Assembly: GCF_963678635.1 (NCBI RefSeq)
Contig: NW_026970960.1
Location: 2,501 to 64,500 of the forward strand
DNA from: Symsagittifera roscoffensis
Lineage: Eukaryota > Xenacoelomorpha > Acoela > Convolutidae
Length of the DNA: 62,000 nucleotides
Direction of reading: 5' to 3'
A program made the position numbers and the translations under genes. Shown here one piece after another: positions 13,209 to 25,789 of this stretch; the stretch's first letter is position 1, and every line of letters starts with the position of its first letter. The notes beneath the pieces are model-generated. The model was not told the DNA's origin and did no database searches. It saw only the letters and a list, made by a program, of their open reading frames with translations.

Positions 13209-15458
13209 CCCTAACCCTAACCCTAACCCTAACCCTAACCCTAACCCTAACCCTAACCCTAACCCTAACCCTAACCCTAACCCTAACCCTAACCCTAACC
13301 CTAACCCTAACCCTAACCCTAACCCTAACCCTAACCCTAACCCTAACCCTAACCCTAACCCTAACCCTAACCCTAACCCTAACCCTAACCCTAACCCTAA
13401 CCCTAACCCTAACCCTAACCCTAACCCTAACCCTAACCCTAACCCTAACCCTAACCCTAACCCTAACCCTAACCCTAACCCTAACCCTAACCCTAACCCT
13501 AACCCTAACCCTAACCCTAACCCTAACCCTAACCCTAACCCTAACCCTAACCCTAACCCTAACCCTAACCCTAACCCTAACCCTAACCCTAACCCTAACC
13601 CTAACCCTAACCCTAACCCTAACCCTAACCCTAACCCTAACCCTAACCCTAACCCTAACCCTAACCCTAACCCTAACCCTAACCCTAACCCTAACCCTAA
13701 CCCTAACCCTAACCCTAACCCTAACCCTAACCCTAACCCTAACCCTAACCCTAACCCTAACCCTAACCCTAACCCTAACCCTAACCCTAACCCTAACCCT
13801 AACCCTAACCCTAACCCTAACCCTAACCCTAACCCTAACCCTAACCCTAACCCTAACCCTAACCCTAACCCTAACCCTAACCCTAACCCTAACCCTAACC
13901 CTAACCCTAACCCTAACCCTAACCCTAACCCTAACCCTAACCCTAACCCTAACCCTAACCCTAACCCTAACCCTAACCCTAACCCTAACCCTAACCCTAA
14001 CCCTAACCCTAACCCTAACCCTAACCCTAACCCTAACCCTAACCCTAACCCTAACCCTAACCCTAACCCTAACCCTAACCCTAACCCTAACCCTAACCCT
14101 AACCCTAACCCTAACCCTAACCCTAACCCTAACCCTAACCCTAACCCTAACCCTAACCCTAACCCTAACCCTAACCCTAACCCTAACCCTAACCCTAACC
14201 CTAACCCTAACCCTAACCCTAACCCTAACCCTAACCCTAACCCTAACCCTAACCCTAACCCTAACCCTAACCCTAACCCTAACCCTAACCCTAACCCTAA
14301 CCCTAACCCTAACCCTAACCCTAACCCTAACCCTAACCCTAACCCTAACCCTAACCCTAACCCTAACCCTAACCCTAACCCTAACCCTAACCCTAACCCT
14401 AACCCTAACCCTAACCCTAACCCTAACCCTAACCCTAACCCTAACCCTAACCCTAACCCTAACCCTAACCCTAACCCTAACCCTAACCCTAACCCTAACC
14501 CTAACCCTAACCCTAACCCTAACCCTAACCCTAACCCTAACCCTAACCCTAACCCTAACCCTAACCCTAACCCTAACCCTAACCCTAACCCTAACCCTAA
14601 CCCTAACCCTAACCCTAACCCTAACCCTAACCCTAACCCTAACCCTAACCCTAACCCTAACCCTAACCCTAACCCTAACCCTAACCCTAACCCTAACCCT
14701 AACCCTAACCCTAACCCTAACCCTAACCCTAACCCTAACCCTAACCCTAACCCTAACCCTAACCCTAACCCTAACCCTAACCCTAACCCTAACCCTAACC
14801 CTAACCCTAACCCTAACCCTAACCCTAACCCTAACCCTAACCCTAACCCTAACCCTAACCCTAACCCTAACCCTAACCCTAACCCTAACCCTAACCCTAA
14901 CCCTAACCCTAACCCTAACCCTAACCCTAACCCTAACCCTAACCCTAACCCTAACCCTAACCCTAACCCTAACCCTAACCCTAACCCTAACCCTAACCCT
15001 AACCCTAACCCTAACCCTAACCCTAACCCTAACCCTAACCCTAACCCTAACCCTAACCCTAACCCTAACCCTAACCCTAACCCTAACCCTAACCCTAACC
15101 CTAACCCTAACCCTAACCCTAACCCTAACCCTAACCCTAACCCTAACCCTAACCCTAACCCTAACCCTAACCCTAACCCTAACCCTAACCCTAACCCTAA
15201 CCCTAACCCTAACCCTAACCCTAACCCTAACCCTAACCCTAACCCTAACCCTAACCCTAACCCTAACCCTAACCCTAACCCTAACCCTAACCCTAACCCT
15301 AACCCTAACCCTAACCCTAACCCTAACCCTAACCCTAACCCTAACCCTAACCCTAACCCTAACCCTAACCCTAACCCTAACCCTAACCCTAACCCTAACC
15401 CTAACCCTAACCCTAACCCTAACCCTAACCCTAACCCTAACCCTAACCCTAACCCTAA
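13209..15458. repeat. Interstitial telomere array 2, 375 hexamers
   Basis: 2,250 bases of CCCTAA in the same orientation as the terminal array and, by eye, without a single variant. Both edges fall on whole hexamers. Long open frames across it are dipeptide artefacts (PN, LT, RV). Confidence 0.97.
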
Positions 15459-15485
15459 CCTCGCTCATGTCACATTTGGACAAGG
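15459..15485 (+). repeat. Left terminal inverted repeat of cassette 2
   Basis: CCTCGCTC followed by ATGTCACATTTGGACAAGG. Compared with the inverted right end, the 15-base core is identical and the outer eight bases differ slightly (CCTTAGCC there). Confidence 0.8.
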
Positions 15486-17870
15486 CCTGTTTGGCGGCTC
15501 AGCAATTTGTAAAACCCTCGGCTCAAAGGCCTTCCCATTCCCGTAGAGCTTCCAAACTTCAATATTTGGGGTTAGGAGGTGAGAAGGGACCCGGGACTTG
15601 AAAAAAAAATCAAAAAAATGCATTTTAAAAAGTTGGGGTTAAGCAAATGTCACATTTAGATCAATTTTTGCGTTGCTCAAAAATAGCTTTAAAATCCGAT
15701 TTTTTGGACTTTTTTTAGTGTTCTGGAAACCTCTGCCCACGATCTGTCTAACGAACTCAAAATATTTTCATAAAATTAAGTTTTGGTTGAGTTATGAGCT
15801 TAACCCTAACTTTCGTTTTTTTGGTCGGATCCGATTTGGTAAAAAAGCTGTATTTTAATGAAAAATGGTCAGAAATTGAAAAAAAAGGTATTTCTGGTGG
15901 TTTCTCGGGCCAACAAATCAAGCCATGTGCAATAAAAAATTTTAGGGTTAACTTTCCAAACCTATCCAAAATATCTGCACTCAGGTGTAGTAACAGTGAC
16001 AACCCGACATTGGTAGAAGTGATTTAGGTTGAGATTAAGCAGATTTCAATCTTTGAGATAAAAAGGCTCCCTAGACCTATTTTGGCTCAAGGAACACGCT
16101 CGTGACGTTAATTTTGTGATTTGATGATGTTTTTAGGGTCAATTGGACGTTTTAAAAAAAATGCCCTAGAAATGTCACATTTGGACCAGAATTCTCAAAA
16201 TTAGGGTTAGGTTTTTGCTTAGGGTTAGATATAAGCGACTTTTTAACTGGCAATTCAAAGAGACCCCTGGAAAGCCTCAAGGAATACCTTTCCAGTGATA
16301 TATCATTCATTAATTTTTGATCAGTTCATATTGATAAATCAGGAATTGAGTCAGAGCAAGTTTTTGGGGTTAAGAGCTTCCTAGGCTCATTTTTTGATAA
16401 ACTTTTTTTAATCGGTCTTTTTTCATTGAAAATTTGCATGCGAGCTCCCTAATGGATTGTTTTGATGTCCAAGCTATCAGTTTTTAGTTTAAAAAAAATT
16501 TTTGGTCATTTTACGGGCTTTTAATTCTGTTAGTTTTTGAAAAAAATTGGTTTGGTTCTTTTTGTCAATGAATCTCAATGCATGATATCCAACTGACTTT
16601 TAAGCAAGCTTGACTTGCCTAACGATATAGCCACAAGTATGCAAGAGCCCCCAAGTATCTTTTTAGCAAGTTTTTTCAATAAAAAAATTGCAAAAACTGG
16701 CAAAAAAAAATTTTTTTTTTTTTTTTTTTTGGAATTTTTCCTGGTAATCTTAAAGGCTAGGGCTGCTAACAAGCTTTCTCAAAAAGGCTAATTGAATGCT
16801 TCTGGCATAAACCCTTGTTTTGGAAGTTTCCAAAGATTCATCATTCGTTACTTTGTGATGAGATGAAGTTGAGAAATCAGGAAATGAGATAATAAAAAAT
16901 TTGGTTTGAAAAGCTTCCTTTATTGAGTTTGAGTTTGCACTTATCATCTTCAATTTGTTTTTCTTCAAATCTTTTTGGCTTCCTATGGACCTTATAGTAA
17001 AGTGTGCTACTTGTTCAGACAATTAAATCAAACTTCTATGGGAAAAAAAATTTTGTAAAGCGGACATACATAAAAAAAAGAAGCTTTTAAGAATTTTTTT
17101 TTTCTTTTCTTTCGACACTTTTGGTCACCTAAGTGATTTTTGAGCCATTCCAAAAAAACTTTCCTCTTAAAACGACGTTGTTATTGTCTGAATGTACGCT
17201 CAATGACTCTTCCCGGCCCTGACAAGTCTGGTAGGAACATATATGGTTCTGTATTGAAGCTCAAACAATAACAATTTTCATAAATTAAAATTTCTTAAGG
17301 AGAAAGCCATTTACCAAGTTCTGAGCAAATAAATCATCGTTTAATTTCGTGTTTAAAGTAATCCCTGTCGACAAAAAAATTATCCTAATAGTATCAGACA
17401 GTAAAATGAAAGTTTTATGAGAGAAAAAAAAATGTTTAACCAAAGTTATCATTACACTTGATTTTTTTCAATTTAAAAAGTGAGTACTAACTTCAATTTA
17501 GATAAACAATTTTCCCTACATAACTTTGATATTTTTGTCTGCAACGAAGCTCATTGACGCTATTGTGGTCTCAGATTACCAAGTAACTAAAAAAAAAGAC
17601 CTATATACAGATCCAGAGGAAGAAAACTGATCAAAAATTGGGTTTTTAAGAAGGAATCGAGTAATTTTGTGATTTTTGAGCCATTCCAAAAAAATTTTTC
17701 TCTTAAAACGACGTTGTTATTGTCGAAATGTACGCTCAATAACTTTTCCCGACCCTGGCAAGTCTGATAAGCACATATATGGTTCTATAATGAAGCTCAA
17801 ACAAAAACACTTTTCATAAATTTAGGTTTCTTAAGGAGAAAGCCATTTACCAAGTTCTGAGCAAATAAAT
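15467..17870. repeat. Cassette 2 left module, copy 1
   Basis: Begins exactly at the signature ATGTCACATTTGGAC. A near-identical copy lies 4,327 bases downstream. Internal signature copies are at 15647 (ATGTCACATTTAGATCA) and 16172-16190 (ATGTCACATTTGGACCAGA). CCTCTGCCCA is at 15730-15739. Lone telomere-like units (GGGGTTAAG, TTAGGGTTAGG) are scattered through it. No gene seen. The 3' end includes the first 535-bp satellite units. Confidence 0.85.
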
Positions 17871-19793
17871 CATCGTTTAATTTCGTGTTTAAAGTCATCC
17901 CTGTCGACAAAAAAGTTATCCTAATAGTATCAGACAGTAAAATGAAAGTTTTATGAGAGAAAAAAAATGTTTCACCAAAGTTCATTACACTTGATTTTTT
18001 TTAATTTATAGAGTGAATACTAACTTCGATTTAGATAAACAATTTACCCTATATAACTTTGATATTTTTGTCTGCAACGAAGCTCATTGACGCTATTGTG
18101 GTCTCAGATTACCAATAAACTCAAAAAAAAGACTTATATTGAGATCCAGAGGAAGAAAACTGATCAAAAAATCGGTTTTTAAGAAGAAATCGAGTAATTT
18201 TGTGATTTTTGAGCCATTCGAATAAAACTTTCCTGTTAAAACGACGTTGTTATTGTCTGAATGTACGCTCAATGACTGTTCTTGGCCCTGACCAGTCTCA
18301 TAAGGACATATATGGTTCTATATTGAAGCTCAAACAAAAACAATTTTCATAAATTTAGGTTTCTTAAGGAGAAAGCCATTTACCAAGTTCTGAGCAAATA
18401 AATCATCGTTTAATTTCGTGTTTAAAGTAATCCCTGTCGACAAAAAAGTTATCTCAATAGTATCAGACAGTAAAATGAAAGTTTTATGAGAGAAAAAAAA
18501 TGTTTAACCAAAGTTCATTACACTCGATTTTTTTTAATTTAAAAAATGAATACTAACTTCAATTTAGATAAACAATTTTCCTTACATAACTTTGATATTT
18601 TTGTCTGCAACGAAGCTCATTGACGCTATTGTGGTCTCAGATTACCAATAAACTCAAAAAAAGACCTATATACAGATCCAGAGGAAGAAAACTGATTAAA
18701 AATTGGGTTTTTAAGAAGGAATCGAGTAATTTTGTGATTTTTGAGCCATTCCAAAAAAATTTTCCTCTTAAAACGACGTTGTTATTGTCTGAATGTACGC
18801 TCAATGACTTTTCCTGACCCTGGCAAGTCTGATAAGCACATATATGGTTCTATATTGAAGCTCAAACAAAAACAATTTTCATAAATTTAGGTTTCTTAAG
18901 GAGAAAGCCATTTACCAAGTTCTGAGCAAATAAATCATCGTTTAATTTCGTATATAAAGTGTTCCCTGTCGGCACAAAAACACTATGCTTAGTATGAGAC
19001 AGTAAAATGAAAGTCTTATGAGAGAAAAAAAAATGTTTAACCAAAGTTCATTACACTTGTTTTTTTTAAATTTATAAAGTGAATACTAACTTCGATTTAG
19101 ATAAACATTTTTTGTTATTTAACTTTGATATTTTTTTCTGCAACGAAGCTCATTGACGCTATTGTGGTCTCAAAATACCAATAAACTAAAAAAAAAAGAC
19201 CTATATAGAGATCCAGAGGAAGAAAACTGATCAAAAAATCGGTTTATAAGAAGAAATCGAGTAATTTTGTGATTTTTGAGCCATTCCAAAAAAACTTTCC
19301 TCTTAAAACGACGTTGTTATTGTCTGAATGTACGCTCAATGACTTTTCCCGACCCTGGCAAGTCTGATAAGCACATATATGGTTCCATATTGAAGCTCAA
19401 ACAAAAACACTTTTCATAAATTTAGGTTTCTTAAGGGTTAGGAACAATTTTCCCCTATATAACTTTGATAATTTTGTCTGCAACGAAACTCACTGACACT
19501 ATTGTGGTCTCATATTGCCAATAAACTCAAAAAAAGGCCTATATAGAGATCCAGAGGAAGAAAACTGATCAAAAAATGGGTTTTCAAGAAGAAATCGAGT
19601 AATTTTGTGATTTTTGAGCCATTCCAATAAAACTTTCCTGTTAAAACGACGTTGTTATTGTCTGAATGTACGCTCAATGACTCTTTCCGGCCCTGACAAG
19701 TCTGATAAACACATATATGGTTCTATATTCAAGCGCAAACAAAAACAATGTTCATAAAAATAGGTTTCTTAAGGAGAAAGCCAGTTACCAAAA
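17132..19793 (+). repeat. 535-bp satellite, first block of cassette 2
   Basis: Units of about 530-540 bases, recognised by CACATATATGGTTCTATA at about 17227, 17770, 18300, 18839 and 19375 and at 19710 in a truncated unit, and by GGTTTCTTAAGGAGAAAGCC. A roughly 200-base deletion near 19437 joins two units. Confidence 0.9.
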
Positions 19794-22190
19794 ATGTCAC
19801 ATTTGGACCAGGCCTGTTTGGCGGCTCATCAATTTGTAAAACCCTCGGCTCAAAGGCCTTCCCATTCCCGTAGAGCTTCCAAACTTCGATATTTGGGGTT
19901 AGGAGGTGAGAAGGGACCCGGGACTTGAAAAAAAAATCAAAAAAATGCATTTTAAAAAGTTGGGGTTAAGCAAATGTCACATTTAGATCAATTTTTGCGT
20001 TGCTCAAAAATAGCTTTAAAATCCGATTTTTTGGACTTTTTTTAGTGTTCTGGAAACCTCTGCCCACGATCTGTCTAACGAACTCAAAATATTTTCATAA
20101 AATTAAGTTTTGGTTGAGTTATGAGCTTAACCCTAACTTTCGTTTTTTTGGTCGGATCCGATTTGGTAAAAAAGCTGTATTTTAATGAAAAATGGTCAGA
20201 AATTGAAAAAAAAGGTATTTCTGGTGGTTTCTCGGGCCAACAAATCAAGCCATGTGCAATAAAAAATTTTAGGGTTAACTTTCCAAACCTATCCAAAATA
20301 TCTGCACTCAGGTGTAGTAACAGTGACAACCCGACATTGGTAGAAGTGATTTAGGTTGAGATTAAGCAGATTTCAATCTTTGAGATAAAAAGGCTCCCTA
20401 GACCTATTTTGGCTCAAGGAACACGCTCGTGACGTTAATTTTGTGATTTGATGATGTTTTTAGGGTCAATTGGACGTTTTAAAAAAAATGCCCTAGAAAT
20501 GTCACATTTGGACCAGAATTCTCAAAATTAGGGTTAGGTTTTTGCTTAGGGTTAGATATAAGCGACTTTTTAACTGGCAATTCAAAGAGACCCCTGGAAA
20601 GCCTCAAGGAATACCTTTCCAGTGATATATCATTCATTAATTTTTGATCAGTTCATATTGATAAATCAGGAATTGAGTCAGAGCAAGTTTTTGGGGTTAA
20701 GAGCTTCCTAGGCTCATTTTTTGATAAATTTTTTTTAATCGGTCTTTTTTCATTGAAAATTTGCATGCGAGCTCCCTAATGGATTGTTTTGATGTCCAAG
20801 CTATCAGTTTTTAGTTTAAAAAAAATTTTAAGTCATTTTACGGGCTTTTAATTCTGTTAGTTTTTGAAAAAAATTGGTTTGGTTCTTTTTGTCAATGAAT
20901 CTCAATGCATGATATCCAACTGACTTTTAAGCAAGCTTGACTTGCCTAACGATATAGCCACAAGTATGCAAGAGCCCCCAAGTATCTTTTTAGCAAGTTT
21001 TTTCAATAAAAAAATTGCAAAAACTGGCAAAAAAAAATTTTTTTTTTTTTTTTTTTTGGAATTTTTCCTGGTAATCTTAAAGGCTAGGGCTGCTAACAAG
21101 CTTTCTCAAAAAGGCTAATTGAATGCTTCTGGCATAAACCCTTGTTTTGGAAGTTTCCAAAGATTCATCATTCGTTACTTTGTGATGAGATGAAGTTGAG
21201 AAATCAGGAAATGAGATAATAAAAAATTTGGTTTGAAAAGCTTCCTTTATTGAGTTTGAGTTTGCACTTACCATCTTCAATTTGTTTTTCTTCAAATCTT
21301 TTTGGCTTCCTATGGACCTTATAGTAAAGTGTGCTACTTGTTCAGACAATTAAATCAAACTTCTATGGGAAAAAAAAATTTTGTAAAGCGGACATACATA
21401 AAAAAAAGAAGCTTTTAAGAATTTTTTTTTTCTTTTCTTTCGACACTTTTGGTCACCTAAGTGATTTTTGAGCCATTCCAAAAAAACTTTCCTGTTAAAA
21501 CGACGTTGTTATTGTCTGAATGTACGCTCAATGACTCTTCCCGGCCCTGACAAGTCTGGTAGGAACATATATGGTTCTGTATTGAAGCTCAAACAATAAC
21601 AATTTTCATAAATTAAAATTTCTTAAGGAGAAAGCCATTTACCAAGTTCTGAGCAAATAAATCATCGTTTAATTTCGTGTTTAAAGTAATCCATGTCGAC
21701 AAAAAAATTATCCTAATAGTATCAGACAGTAAAATGAAAGTTTTATGAGAGAAAAAAAAATGTTTAACCAAAGTTATCATTACACTTGATTTTTTTCAAT
21801 TTAAAAAGTGAGTACTAACTTCAATTTAGATAAACAATTTTCCCTACATAACTTTGATATTTTTGTCTGCAACGAAGCTCATTGACGCTATTGTGGTCTC
21901 AGATTACCAAGTAACTAAAAAAAAGACCTATATACAGATCCAGAGGAAGAAAACTGATCAAAAATTGGGTTTTTAAGAAGGAATCGAGTAATTTTGTGAT
22001 TTTTGAGCCATTCCAAAAAAATTTTTCTCTTAAAACGACGTTGTTATTGTCGGAATGTACGCTCAATAACTTTTCCCGACCCTGGCAAGTCTGATAAACA
22101 CATATATGGTTCTATAATGAAGCTCAAACAAAAACACTTTTCATAAATTTAGGTTTCTTAAGGAGAAAGCCATTTACCAAGTTCTGAGCA
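19794..22190. repeat. Cassette 2 left module, copy 2
   Basis: Repeats 15467-17870 with only scattered base changes. It opens at ATGTCACATTTGGACCAGG directly joined to the preceding 535-bp satellite, with no telomere DNA between. Divergence starts within the satellite near 22190, consistent with unequal exchange there. Confidence 0.85.
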
Positions 22191-24020
22191 AATAAATCAT
22201 TGTTTAATTTCGTATTTAAAGTGTTCCCTGTCGGCACAAAAACACTATGCTTAGTATCAGACAATAAAATGAAAGTTTTATGTGAGAAAAAAAAAGTTTA
22301 ACTAAAGTTCATTACACTTGTTTTTTTTATAATTTATAAAGTGAATACTAACTTCGATTTAGATAAACAATTTTCCCTATATAACTTTGATATTTTTGTC
22401 TGCAACAAAGCTCACTGACCCTATTGTGGTCTCAGATTGCCAATAAACTCAAAAAAAGACCTATATAGAGATCCAGAGGAAGAAAACTGATCAAAAAATG
22501 GGTTTTTAAGAAGTAATCGAGTAATTTTGTCATTTTTGAGCCATTTCAAAAAAACTTTCTTCTTAAAACGACGTTTTTATTGTCTGAATGTACGCTCAAT
22601 GACTTTTTCCGACCCTGGCAAGTCGGATAAGCACATATATGGTTCTATATTGAAGCTCAAACAAAAACACTTTTCATAAATTTAGGTTTCTTAAGGAGAA
22701 AGCCATTTACCAAGTTCTGAGCAAATAAATCATTGTTTAATTTCGTATTTAAAGTGTTCCCTGTCGGCACAAAAACACTATGCTTAGTATCAGACAATAA
22801 AATGAAAGTTTTATGTGAGAAAAAAAAAGTTTAACTAAAGTTCATTACACTTGTTTTTTTTATAATTTATAAAGTGAATACTAACTTCGATTTAGATAAA
22901 CAATTTTCCCTATATAACTTTGATATTTTTGTCTGCAACAAAGCTCACTGACCCTATTGTGGTCTCAGATTGCCAATAAACTCAAAAAAAGACCTATATA
23001 GAGATCCAGAGGAAGAAAACTGATCAAAAAATGGGTTTTTAAGAAGTAATCGAGTAATTTTGTCATTTTTGAGCCATTTCAAAAAAACTTTCTTCTTAAA
23101 ACGACGTTGTTATTGTCTGAATGTACGCTCAATGACTTTTCCCGACCGTGGCAAGTCTGATAAGCACATATATGGTTCTATATTGAAGCTCAAACAAAAA
23201 CACTTTTCATAAATTTAGGTTTCTTAAGGAGAAAGCCTTTTACCAAGTTCTGAGCAATCAAATCATTGTGTAATTTCGTTTTTAAAGTGTTCCCTGTCGG
23301 CACAAAAGTACTCTCCTTAGTATCAGAAAACAAAATGAAAGTTTTATGTGAGAAAAAAAAGTTTAACTAAAGTTCATTACACTTGTTTTTTTTATAATTT
23401 ATAAAGTGAATACTAACTTCGATTTAGATAAACAATTTTCCCTATATAACTTTGATATTTTTGTCTGCAACAAAGCTCACTGACCCTATTGTGGTCTCAG
23501 ATTGCCAATAAACTCAAAAAAAGACCTATATAGAGATCCAGAGGAAGAAAACTGATCAAAAAATGGGTTTTCAAGAAGAAATCGAGTAATTTTGTGACTT
23601 TTGAGCCATTCGAAAAAACCTTTCCTCTTAAAACGACGTTGTTATAGTCTGAATGTACGCTCAATGACTCTTCCCGGCCCTGACAAGTCTGATAAGCACA
23701 TATTGAAGCTCAAACAAAAACAATTTTCATAAATTTAGGTTTCTTAAGGAGAAAGCCATTTACCAAGTTCTGAGCAATCAAATCGTTGTGTAATTTGATA
23801 TTTAAAGTGTTCCCTGTCGGCAAAAAAGTATTTTTCTTACTATCAGACAGTAACATGAAAGTTTTATGGGAGAAAAAAATGTTTAACCGAAGTTCATTGA
23901 ACTTGTTTTTTTTTAATTTATAAAGTGAATACTAATTTCGATTTAGATAAACAAGTTTTCCTACGTAACTTTGATATTTTCATCTGCAACGAAGCTCATT
24001 GACGCTATTGTGGTCTCAGA
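21460..24020 (+). repeat. 535-bp satellite, second block of cassette 2
   Basis: Five units of the same satellite. The units starting near 22141 and 22675 are almost identical to each other (offset 534), so local amplification is recent. Ends in GTGGTCTCAGATGTTC, where the 355-bp satellite takes over. Confidence 0.9.
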
Positions 24021-24044
24021 TGTTCTCTGTGGTCTCTAACTTGG

Positions 24045-25060
24045 GATGCATTGGGGCAAATCATAGTGTTTCAAGGCTAATTTAGCCCAATTTGGAGATT
24101 TTTGGGTTTAGAAGTCTATTTTTGAGATTTTTAGGGCTTAAGCCAATTTTGTCAGTTTTTAGTCACTTTTGGAGGATTCTAGGTCATTTTCAAGTGTTTT
24201 CTGGGTTTTCTGGGTATATTCTGCGTTTTAGGGTTAATCTCATTGTTTTCCGTATATTTTGGTCACTTTTTGGGGATTTTTGGGTTTAGAAGTCATTTTT
24301 TGAGGTTTTTAGGGCTAGAAGCAAACTTGGCAAGTTTAAGTGTTTTTTACTTGATTTTGGGCCAAATTCTTGCGTTTTCTAGGTTTTCCGGTGATTTGGG
24401 ATGTTTTGGGGCAAATCATAGTGTTTCGCGGCTAATTTAGCCCAATTTGGAGTTTTTTGGGGTTAGAAGTCATTTTTTGAGATTTTTAGGGCTAGAGCCT
24501 ATTTTTTCAGTTTTTAGTCACTTTTGGAGGGTTCTAGGTCATTTTCAAGTGTTTTCTGTTTTTTCTGGATATAGTCTGCGTTTTAGGGTTAATCTCATTG
24601 TTTTCCGTATATTTTGGTCACTTTTTGGGGATTTTTGGGTTTAGAAGTCATTTTTTGAGGTTTTTAGGGCTAGAAACAAACTTGGCATTTTTAAGTGTTT
24701 TTTACATGACTTTGAGCCAAAATCTTGCGTTTTCTAGGTTTTCCGGTGATTTGAGATGTTTCCGGGCAAATCATAGTGTTTCACGGCTAATTTAGCCCAA
24801 TTTGGGGATTTTTGGGGTTAGAAGTCTATTTTTGAGATTTTTAGGGCTAGAGCCAATTTTGTCAGTTTTTAGTCACTTTTGGAGAATTCTAGGTCATTTT
24901 CAAGTGTTTTCTGGGTTTTCTGTGTATATTCTGCGTTTTAGGGTCAATCTCATTGTTTTTTGTATATTTCGGTCACTTTTGGGGATTTTTGGGTTTAGAA
25001 GTCAGTTTTTGAGATTTTTAGGGCTAGAGTCAATTTTGTCAGTCTTTAGTCATTTTGGCC
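24045..25060 (+). repeat. 355-bp satellite in cassette 2
   Basis: Three units (about 24092, 24447, 24802) with GGCTAATTTAGCCCAATTTG and TTTTTAGGGCTAGA. Each is a dimer of about 178-base half-units that carry GAAGTCATTTTTTGAG or a close variant, a motif of cassette 4 type. A 163-codon frame spanning the last unit is a product of low stop density. Confidence 0.85.
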
Positions 25061-25350
25061 CATATTTTAGCCGAAAAAACATCAAAGTGGTCGGTCAAAA
25101 CTGGTTTGGTATATTTTCAGCCTTTTATGTTAGTTTCAAGGTTTTAGGGCTAGATTGGGCCGATTTCTGCCCAATTTGGAGGTTTTTTTGGTCCATGTCA
25201 CATTTGGACAAATTCTTACCCCCCATCCGAACTCTTAAACCCATGTCACATTTGGGGTCACATTTAGACCAGGAAAATCCATGTCACATTTAGACATGTC
25301 ACATTTGGACCAGGAAACTGGCCCGGCTCATGTCACATTTGGAAATTCCC
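25061..25350. other. Cassette 2 right subterminal motif cluster
   Basis: About 130 bases of single-copy DNA, then copies of ATGTCACATTT(G/A)GA at 25195, 25243, 25281, 25296 and 25330 and a partial one near 25257, all direct, just before the inverted terminal copy. No coding evidence. Confidence 0.75.
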
Positions 25351-25377
25351 CCTGGTCCAAATGTGACATGGCTAAGG
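25351..25377 (-). repeat. Right terminal inverted repeat of cassette 2
   Basis: CCTGGTCCAAATGTGACAT followed by GGCTAAGG, inverted relative to the left end. CCCTAA starts at the next base. Confidence 0.8.
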
Positions 25378-25563
25378 CCCTAACCCTAACCCTAACCCTA
25401 ACCCTAACCCTAACCCTAACCCTAACCCTAACCCTAACCCTAACCCTAACCCTAACCCTAACCCTAACCCTAACCCTAACCCTAACCCTAACCCTAACCC
25501 TAACCCTAACCCTAACCCTAACCCTAACCCTAACCCTAACCCTAACCCTAACCCTAACCCTAA
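25378..25563. repeat. Interstitial telomere array 3, 31 hexamers
   Basis: 186 bases, the shortest array, of perfect CCCTAA in the same orientation as the others. Confidence 0.97.
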
Positions 25564-25592
25564 GCGTAGGACCGGTGCGTTTTTGTAATTGA
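25564..25592 (+). repeat. Left terminal inverted repeat of cassette 3
   Basis: GCGTAGG then ACCGGTGCGTTTTTGTAATT and GA. Twenty-two inner bases are identical to the inverted right end; the outer seven differ at four positions. Confidence 0.82.
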
Positions 25593-25789
25593 CCCTAAAA
25601 AATGGACCACCTTGGAAAATCGAAAACTATTGCGAATTAGGATAAATAGAGGTCATATATGGACTCTCGAGTTCATTTAAACCAATCCCTATATTTTTTT
25701 ATCCTTTTGCGGCTTTTGATAAAAAAAATATTGGGGTCATTTTTTTTTAGGGTTAAGAAAAATGAAAGTTAGGTTTGGGAAAGTCACAT

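Larger units (their letters stand above)
15459..25377. mobile_element. Cassette 2: TIR-bounded satellite element inside telomere DNA
   Basis: A 9.9-kb block between arrays 2 and 3 whose ends are inverted copies centred on ATGTCACATTTGGAC. Order: left module, 535-bp satellite, near-identical second left module, more 535-bp satellite, 355-bp satellite, then a cluster of the signature motif. No protein-coding frame is convincing. Confidence 0.7.

Noticed and set aside
24092-25293. 65- and 163-codon frames in the 355-bp satellite of cassette 2
   Set aside because: Tandem T-rich repeats with few stops; the predicted proteins are repeated Phe/Leu/Gly strings with no domain.
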